Part shown: piece by piece, positions 60,403 through 64,000 of the stretch
How positions within the stretch are numbered: the first letter of the stretch is position 1
Layout: every line of letters starts with the position of its first letter
From: Pseudomonas marvdashtae
Lineage (GTDB): Bacteria > Pseudomonadota > Gammaproteobacteria > Pseudomonadales > Pseudomonadaceae
Length of the DNA stretch: 64,000 bases
Assembly (NCBI RefSeq): GCF_014268655.2
Contig: NZ_JABWQX020000001.1
Location: forward strand, 4,246,001-4,310,000
Reading direction: 5' to 3'
Translations under genes and position numbers: made by a program
The notes under the pieces: model-generated
The model's database searches: none
The model's input: only the letters and a program-made list of their open reading frames with translations
Told to the model about the DNA's origin: nothing

Positions 60403-60804
60403 TCAGCGATGGCCGCCCCGCCCATCATGACCGCCGCGTCCCCGGTGATCGCGTCCGCGATCACGACCGCCTCGACCACCGCGATCGTCGTTCCAGCCGC
60501 CCCGATCACGGCCATCCCAGCCGCCCCGGTGTGGATAAGGCCGGTACGCTGCTCGCGGGGGCGAGTAATAACGGGGCCCATGCTGGTAATAACGCGGTGC
60601 CGAGTAATAACGTGGTGCCGGCTGATAGTACCGTGGCGCGTAGTAGCCACGTGGGGCCGAATAATAACTCCCGCCACCGTAATAGACCGGCGCTGGCGAG
60701 GTGTAGACCTCGGAACGGTAATAGTTCGAACCTCCTCCCTCGTAAGGCACGCAGGCCGAAAGAGATAAACCGAGAAACGCAATGAACAGCAGTCGTCGAT
60801 ACAT
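60403..60804 (-). CDS. Tyrosine/glycine-rich low-complexity lipoprotein
   Basis: A 133-residue protein with a lipobox leader MYRRLLFIAFLGLSLSAC (Cys18). Residues 35-90 are built from YY-containing repeats such as PRYYQPAP, PRYYSAP and PRYYSPP, with GGGSYYSAPRGYYAP before them. The C-terminal 45 residues are Arg/Gly/Asp-rich (GRGGRDRGRDHRGRGG). Such tails bind nucleic acids in eukaryotes, but here it is presumably periplasmic or on the outer membrane. Function unknown. It has its own terminator. Confidence 0.75.
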   Translation of the reverse strand: MYRRLLFIAFLGLSLSACVPYEGGGSNYYRSEVYTSPAPVYYGGGSYYSAPRGYYAPRYYQPAPRYYSAPRYYQHGPRYYSPPRAAYRPYPHRGGWDGRDRGGWNDDRGGRGGRDRGRDHRGRGGHDGRGGHR

Positions 60805-61110
60805 GGCGGCCTCCTGGACCGCGAATGGGCCACGTCAGCGACGCTGACGGGCGGCAGTCATCTATTGAGGTGACTGACGATTAATCTGACAGTGAAATCG
60901 GAATCTGGTGCGACGCGGCAATAACTCGAAACATGTAGCCTTTTGCTTTATTCCGGTGCGCGAATGGCACCACAACAACGCATGAACCAACCCTCTGGCC
61001 CGCACCAAAAATAGCCAAACCGCTCTAGCTCGGCCATTGCACGGACTTGGCACGGCTCTCGCTTTAACGAATCTCGTGCAGGAGTCATCACAGGTTCGCG
61101 GCACCACAAT
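60805..61110. other. Divergent control region ahead of the guanidine-riboswitch operon
   Basis: This gene-free stretch holds a 17-base perfect inverted repeat at 60833-60849 (CGTCAGCGACGCTGACG), CAGTCA/TGACTG arms at 60855-60876, and a GGTGC/GCACC inverted repeat at 60955-60971. A near-consensus sigma-54 element is at 61048-61063. None is assigned to a known protein. Confidence 0.45.
61048..61063 (+). promoter_or_regulatory. Possible sigma-54 promoter ahead of the guanidine riboswitch
   Basis: TGGCACGGCTCTCGCT has TGGCAC, five bases, then TCGC, one mismatch to TTGC, with the required ten bases between GG and GC. A start near 61074 would place the riboswitch at the 5' end of the message. Confidence 0.5.
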
Positions 61111-61114
61111 TTGC

Positions 61115-61215
61115 AATGGCTGACTAGGGTTCCGGCTCGCCTCTGGCGAGTGGCTGGTCCGAGAGTTGGCGACCTCCAGTTGAGGTTACACGGCGGGACA
61201 AAAGCCCGGGAGACA
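61115..61215 (+). ncRNA. Guanidine-I (ykkC) riboswitch
   Basis: The conserved blocks of the ykkC aptamer appear in order: CTAGGGTTCCGG near 61124, CTGGTCCGAGAG at about 61154, and ACACGGCGGGACAAAAGCCC then GGGAGA at 61188-61213. These are the guanidinium-binding core. It lies 60 bases upstream of the ABC transporter genes and should turn them on when guanidine is present. Confidence 0.93.
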
Positions 61216-61274
61216 AGCCACCGTTCGCGGTGCCGCGTTGCTCCTGTCCGCCCTTGATCAACTGGAGAACCACC

Positions 61275-62342
61275 ATGTTCAAGCTTCGTCTGTCCGCCCT
61301 GCTCCTCGCCGCGCTCTCGGCCCTCATGAGCTTCTCGTCCGTCGCAGCCCAGAAAGACCACTTCAGCGTCTGCTGGACCATTTACGCCGGCTGGATGCCC
61401 TGGGAATACGCCGGTAGCCAAGGCATCGTCGATAAATGGGCGAAAAAATACGGCATCAAGATCGATGTCGTGCAGCTCAACGACTACGTTGAATCCATCA
61501 ACCAATACACCGCCGGTCAGTTCGACGGCTGCACCATGACCAACATGGACGCCCTGACCATTCCCGCCGCTGGCGGAGTGGACAGCACCGCGCTGATCAT
61601 CAGTGATTTCTCCAATGGCAACGACGGCGTCGTCCTCAAGGGCGAAAGCAAGAAAGTCGCCGACCTCAAGGGCATGGACGTCAATCTGGTGGAACTGTCG
61701 GTGTCCCATTACCTGCTGGCCCGCGCCCTGGATTCGGTGGGCCTCACCGAGAAAGACCTGAAAGTCGTCAACACCTCCGATGCCGATATCTCCGCAGCCT
61801 TCAACACCGATGAGGTCAAGGCTGTCACCACCTGGAACCCCATGCTGTCGGACATCAAGGCCCAGCCCGGCGTCAGCGAGGTGTTCAACTCCAGTCAGAT
61901 CCCCGGCGAGATCATGGACATGATGGTGGTCAACACCCAGACCCTTCAGGACAACCCGGCCTTGGGCAAGGCACTGACCGGTGCCTGGTTTGAAGTGGTC
62001 GCGCTGATGAACGCCAAGAACGCAGCCGCCAAGGCCGCACTGGAACACATGGCCAAGGCATCGGGCACTGACCTCAAAGGTTTCCAGGCGCAACTGGACA
62101 CCACCAAGTTGTTCGCCACGCCCAAGGAAGCGCTCACCTTCGCCACCAGCGAACAACTGCCCGCCACCATGGGCAAGGTGGCCGAATTTTCGTTCCAGCA
62201 CGGTTTGCTGGGTGAAGGCGCCAAGGATGCGGACGCGGTCGGCATGGCGTTCGCCAATGGCGTGACCCGTGGCGACAAGGCCAACCTGAAGCTGCGCTTC
62301 GATCCCACCTATGTACAGCTGGCCACCGACGGCAAGCTGTAG
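61275..62342 (+). CDS. ABC transporter substrate-binding protein (guanidine operon type)
   Basis: A 355-residue periplasmic protein of the nitrate/taurine class. Signal peptide MFKLRLSALLLAALSALMSFSSVAA is followed by FSVCWTIYAGWMPWEYAGSQGIVDKWAKKYG, then INQYTAGQFDGCTMTNMDALTI and VKAVTTWNPMLSDI, which match the binding proteins found in urea/guanidine carboxylase operons. Under a guanidine-I riboswitch its likely ligand is guanidine or a relative. Start ATG 61275 follows GGAG. Confidence 0.87.
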   Translation: MFKLRLSALLLAALSALMSFSSVAAQKDHFSVCWTIYAGWMPWEYAGSQGIVDKWAKKYGIKIDVVQLNDYVESINQYTAGQFDGCTMTNMDALTIPAAGGVDSTALIISDFSNGNDGVVLKGESKKVADLKGMDVNLVELSVSHYLLARALDSVGLTEKDLKVVNTSDADISAAFNTDEVKAVTTWNPMLSDIKAQPGVSEVFNSSQIPGEIMDMMVVNTQTLQDNPALGKALTGAWFEVVALMNAKNAAAKAALEHMAKASGTDLKGFQAQLDTTKLFATPKEALTFATSEQLPATMGKVAEFSFQHGLLGEGAKDADAVGMAFANGVTRGDKANLKLRFDPTYVQLATDGKL

Positions 62343-62357
62343 AACGGAGGACCTGGC

Positions 62358-63173
62358 ATGCGCCTGATCAACCGCCACCCGGATCGTCCCAGCCGCTTGC
62401 TGTTGGTGATCCTGCCATTCGCGCTGGTGTTGTTCGCCTACTTCATGGGCTCGGCCGAACGGTTGATGGACAACCCCAACGACAAGCTGCTGCCCAGCGC
62501 CGTGCAAATGAGCGATGCGGTCAAACGACTGGCTTTCACCGCCGATGCCCGCAGCGGTGATTACCTGCTTTGGCAGGACACCGCTTCCAGCCTGCGCCGA
62601 TTGGCGATTGGCCTGGGCATCAGTGCCGCCGCCGGGCTGTGCCTGGGCATCGCCGCCGGTACCCTGCCACTGTTCGGCGCACCGCTGTCGCCTTTGCTCA
62701 CCGTGCTTTCGATGGTGCCGCCACTGGCCATCCTGCCGATTCTCTTCATCGTCTTCGGCTTGGGGGAGTTGTCGAAAGTGATGCTGATCGTGATCGGCAT
62801 CACGCCGTGCCTGGCGCGCGACCTGGAACAGCGCGCCCGGGAGATTCCGCTGGAACTGCTGATCAAGGCGCAGACCCTCGGGGCTTCAACCTGGACCCTG
62901 ATGCTGCGCGTGGTGCTGCCGCAATTGCTGCCGCGCCTGTTGATCTCCCTGCGGCTGATGCTGGGTTCGGCCTGGCTGTTTCTGATCGCCGCCGAAGCCA
63001 TCGCCTCCACCGATGGGCTGGGCTATCGGATTTTCCTCGTGCGTCGGTACTTGGCGATGGATGTGATCTTGCCTTACGTGGCCTGGATCACTCTGCTCGC
63101 CTGGCTGATGGACTGGGGCCTCAAGCGTCTCACCCGCCAAGCGTTCCCCTGGTACGAGGGGGCGAAGGCATGA
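62358..63173 (+). CDS. ABC transporter permease (guanidine operon type)
   Basis: A 271-residue inner membrane protein with about six helices. The EAA-type loop is in EIPLELLIKAQTLGASTWTLMLRVVLPQLLPRLLISLRLMLG, where the conserved Gly sits in LGAS. It ends overlapping the ATPase gene as ATGA. It belongs to the nitrate/taurine permease family. Confidence 0.9.
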   Translation: MRLINRHPDRPSRLLLVILPFALVLFAYFMGSAERLMDNPNDKLLPSAVQMSDAVKRLAFTADARSGDYLLWQDTASSLRRLAIGLGISAAAGLCLGIAAGTLPLFGAPLSPLLTVLSMVPPLAILPILFIVFGLGELSKVMLIVIGITPCLARDLEQRAREIPLELLIKAQTLGASTWTLMLRVVLPQLLPRLLISLRLMLGSAWLFLIAAEAIASTDGLGYRIFLVRRYLAMDVILPYVAWITLLAWLMDWGLKRLTRQAFPWYEGAKA

Positions 63174-63958
63174 GTTTCATCCAAGTCAACAACGTCTGGC
63201 AGCAGTATGCCGACCAAGTGGTGCTCGAACGATTGAACCTGAGCGTCTCCGAGGGCGAGTTCTGCACGCTGGTGGGCGCGTCGGGTTGCGGCAAGTCGAC
63301 TTTCCTGCGGCTACTGCTAGGCCAGGAACGCGCCAGTCGCGGACAGATCCTGCTGGATGGCAACCCCTTGGCCGGCGAACCGGATGCCAGCCGGGGCGTG
63401 GTGTTCCAGCGCTACTCGGTGTTCCCGCACCTGACGGTGCTGGACAACGTCGCCCTGGGCCTGGAGCTGCCGCGCTCGCCGCTGCTGGGGCGTCTGTTCG
63501 GCAGCGCCAAACGCCAGGCTCGCGAAGAGGCCGCACAACTGCTGGACAAAGTCGGCCTGGGCCATGCGTCGGAAAAATACCCCGCGCAGCTTTCCGGCGG
63601 CATGCAACAGCGCCTGGCGATTGCCCAGGCACTGATCATGAAGCCCCGCGTCCTGTTGCTCGATGAACCCTTCGGCGCCCTCGACCCCGGCATCCGCAAA
63701 GACATGCATGAGCTGCTGCTGGCGCTGTGGCGCGAAACCCGGCTGACGGTGTTCATGGTCACTCACGACCTGTCCGAAGGTTTCAGCCTTGGCACGCGCC
63801 TGCTGGTGTTCGACAAGGTTCGCGTCGATCCACACGCCCCTGGCGCCTATGGCGCACGCATCACCTACGACATCCCATTGAACAGCGACCGCCGCACCGC
63901 CCGTGCCGCCGTCGACGCCCTGCCCGCCGAACTGGCTGGCACGTTGCGTATCGCTTGA
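63170..63958 (+). CDS. ABC transporter ATP-binding protein (guanidine operon type)
   Basis: A 262-residue ATPase. Walker A is GASGCGKST (about 38-46), signature LSGGMQQRLAIAQAL, Walker B LLLDEPFG, and switch VTHDLSEGF. The C-terminal tail of about 50 residues (VDPHAPGAYGARITYDIPL) is of the kind found in nitrate/taurine family ATPases. Start ATG 63170 overlaps the permease stop. Confidence 0.93.
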   Translation: MSFIQVNNVWQQYADQVVLERLNLSVSEGEFCTLVGASGCGKSTFLRLLLGQERASRGQILLDGNPLAGEPDASRGVVFQRYSVFPHLTVLDNVALGLELPRSPLLGRLFGSAKRQAREEAAQLLDKVGLGHASEKYPAQLSGGMQQRLAIAQALIMKPRVLLLDEPFGALDPGIRKDMHELLLALWRETRLTVFMVTHDLSEGFSLGTRLLVFDKVRVDPHAPGAYGARITYDIPLNSDRRTARAAVDALPAELAGTLRIA

Positions 63959-63971
63959 AAGGAGTTTTTCC

Positions 63972-64000
63972 ATGACCGATTCGATCCAGCTGTTTGCGCC
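63972..64000 (+). CDS. First codons of the next operon gene (cut by window end)
   Basis: ATG 63972 is preceded by AAGGAG (63959-63964) and opens MTDSIQLFA before the window ends. Position after the ABC importer suggests a urea-carboxylase-associated protein, which in known guanidine operons encodes a carboxyguanidine deiminase subunit. Nine codons are too few to confirm this. Confidence 0.5.

Noticed and set aside
60955..60971. GGTGC-N7-GCACC as an NtrC binding site
   Set aside because: NtrC sites have GCAC first and GTGC second; here the half-sites are in the opposite order, so I list it only as an inverted repeat.
60948..62507. A 519-codon minus-strand frame opposite the guanidine importer genes
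   Set aside because: It spans the riboswitch and two clearly coding genes on the plus strand, is repetitive and has no domain; it is a shadow.

Overview
The window is a stretch of chromosome from a fluorescent-group Pseudomonas (P. fluorescens/P. protegens type). The evidence is the GC-rich coding style, a full-length GacS, an OprH-PhoP-PhoQ operon, a PcpS-type phosphopantetheinyl transferase, a two-ATP-cone NrdA, and the short palindromic repeats (GTGGCGAGGGAGCTTGCTCCC type) typical of this group. I see no rRNA, tRNA, CRISPR array, insertion sequence or prophage. Nearly all of it reads as core genome; the clearest accessory piece is a regulator plus transporter at 30.1-31.9 kb.

Layout. 0-4.3 kb: end of an unknown gene, a FadL-type porin, a glutathione peroxidase, and a MarR/MFS pair with a tiny 39-residue membrane ORF overlapping the MFS gene; two near-identical GGGTATATACCC palindromes flank marR. 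4.3-13.5 kb: a ten-gene late cobalamin operon on the minus strand (cobO-cobB-bluB-cobD-cobC-cobQ-cobP-cobT-cobC phosphatase-cobV), with most genes overlapping by 4 bases, led by a cobalamin riboswitch. 13.6-17.1 kb: an unknown gene, a lipoprotein sugar dehydrogenase whose ribosome binding site lies in a 13-bp hairpin, and two NlpC/P60 lipoproteins. 17.2-23.6 kb: hda, an AI-2E-type permease, DUF2066, purM-purN, DUF3108 and a 64-residue unknown. 23.7-29.8 kb: cysM-rlmD-relA-mazG-DUF2058. 30.1-31.9 kb: XRE-like regulator and MFS transporter. 32.2-39.7 kb: gacS, ldhA, small envelope and redox genes. 39.8-43.4 kb: ttcA, a Yip1-like membrane protein, sprT and a CoA transferase.

43.6-53.1 kb is a signalling block: dctA with a sigma-54 promoter and twin GGCGGATATCCGCC palindromes, a divergent AraC-family regulator, oprH-phoP-phoQ with three PhoP-type half-sites, a secreted dienelactone hydrolase, pcpS, and a second two-component system. 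53.1-57 kb: nrdA behind a pair of NrdR-like boxes 31 bp apart and a DnaA box, with a long leader; nrdB does not follow it. 57.1-60.2 kb: flgBCDE from a sigma-54 promoter. 60.4-64 kb: a tyrosine-rich lipoprotein, then a guanidine-I (ykkC) riboswitch controlling an ABC importer and the first codons of a further gene. From known operons of this type the next genes should be those for guanidine carboxylation and degradation.

The most informative parts of the window are regulatory: two metabolite riboswitches, two textbook sigma-54 promoters, several perfect palindromic operators, and a hairpin masking a ribosome binding site. I do not see a wholly undescribed multi-gene system; the best candidates for new biology are listed in the findings.
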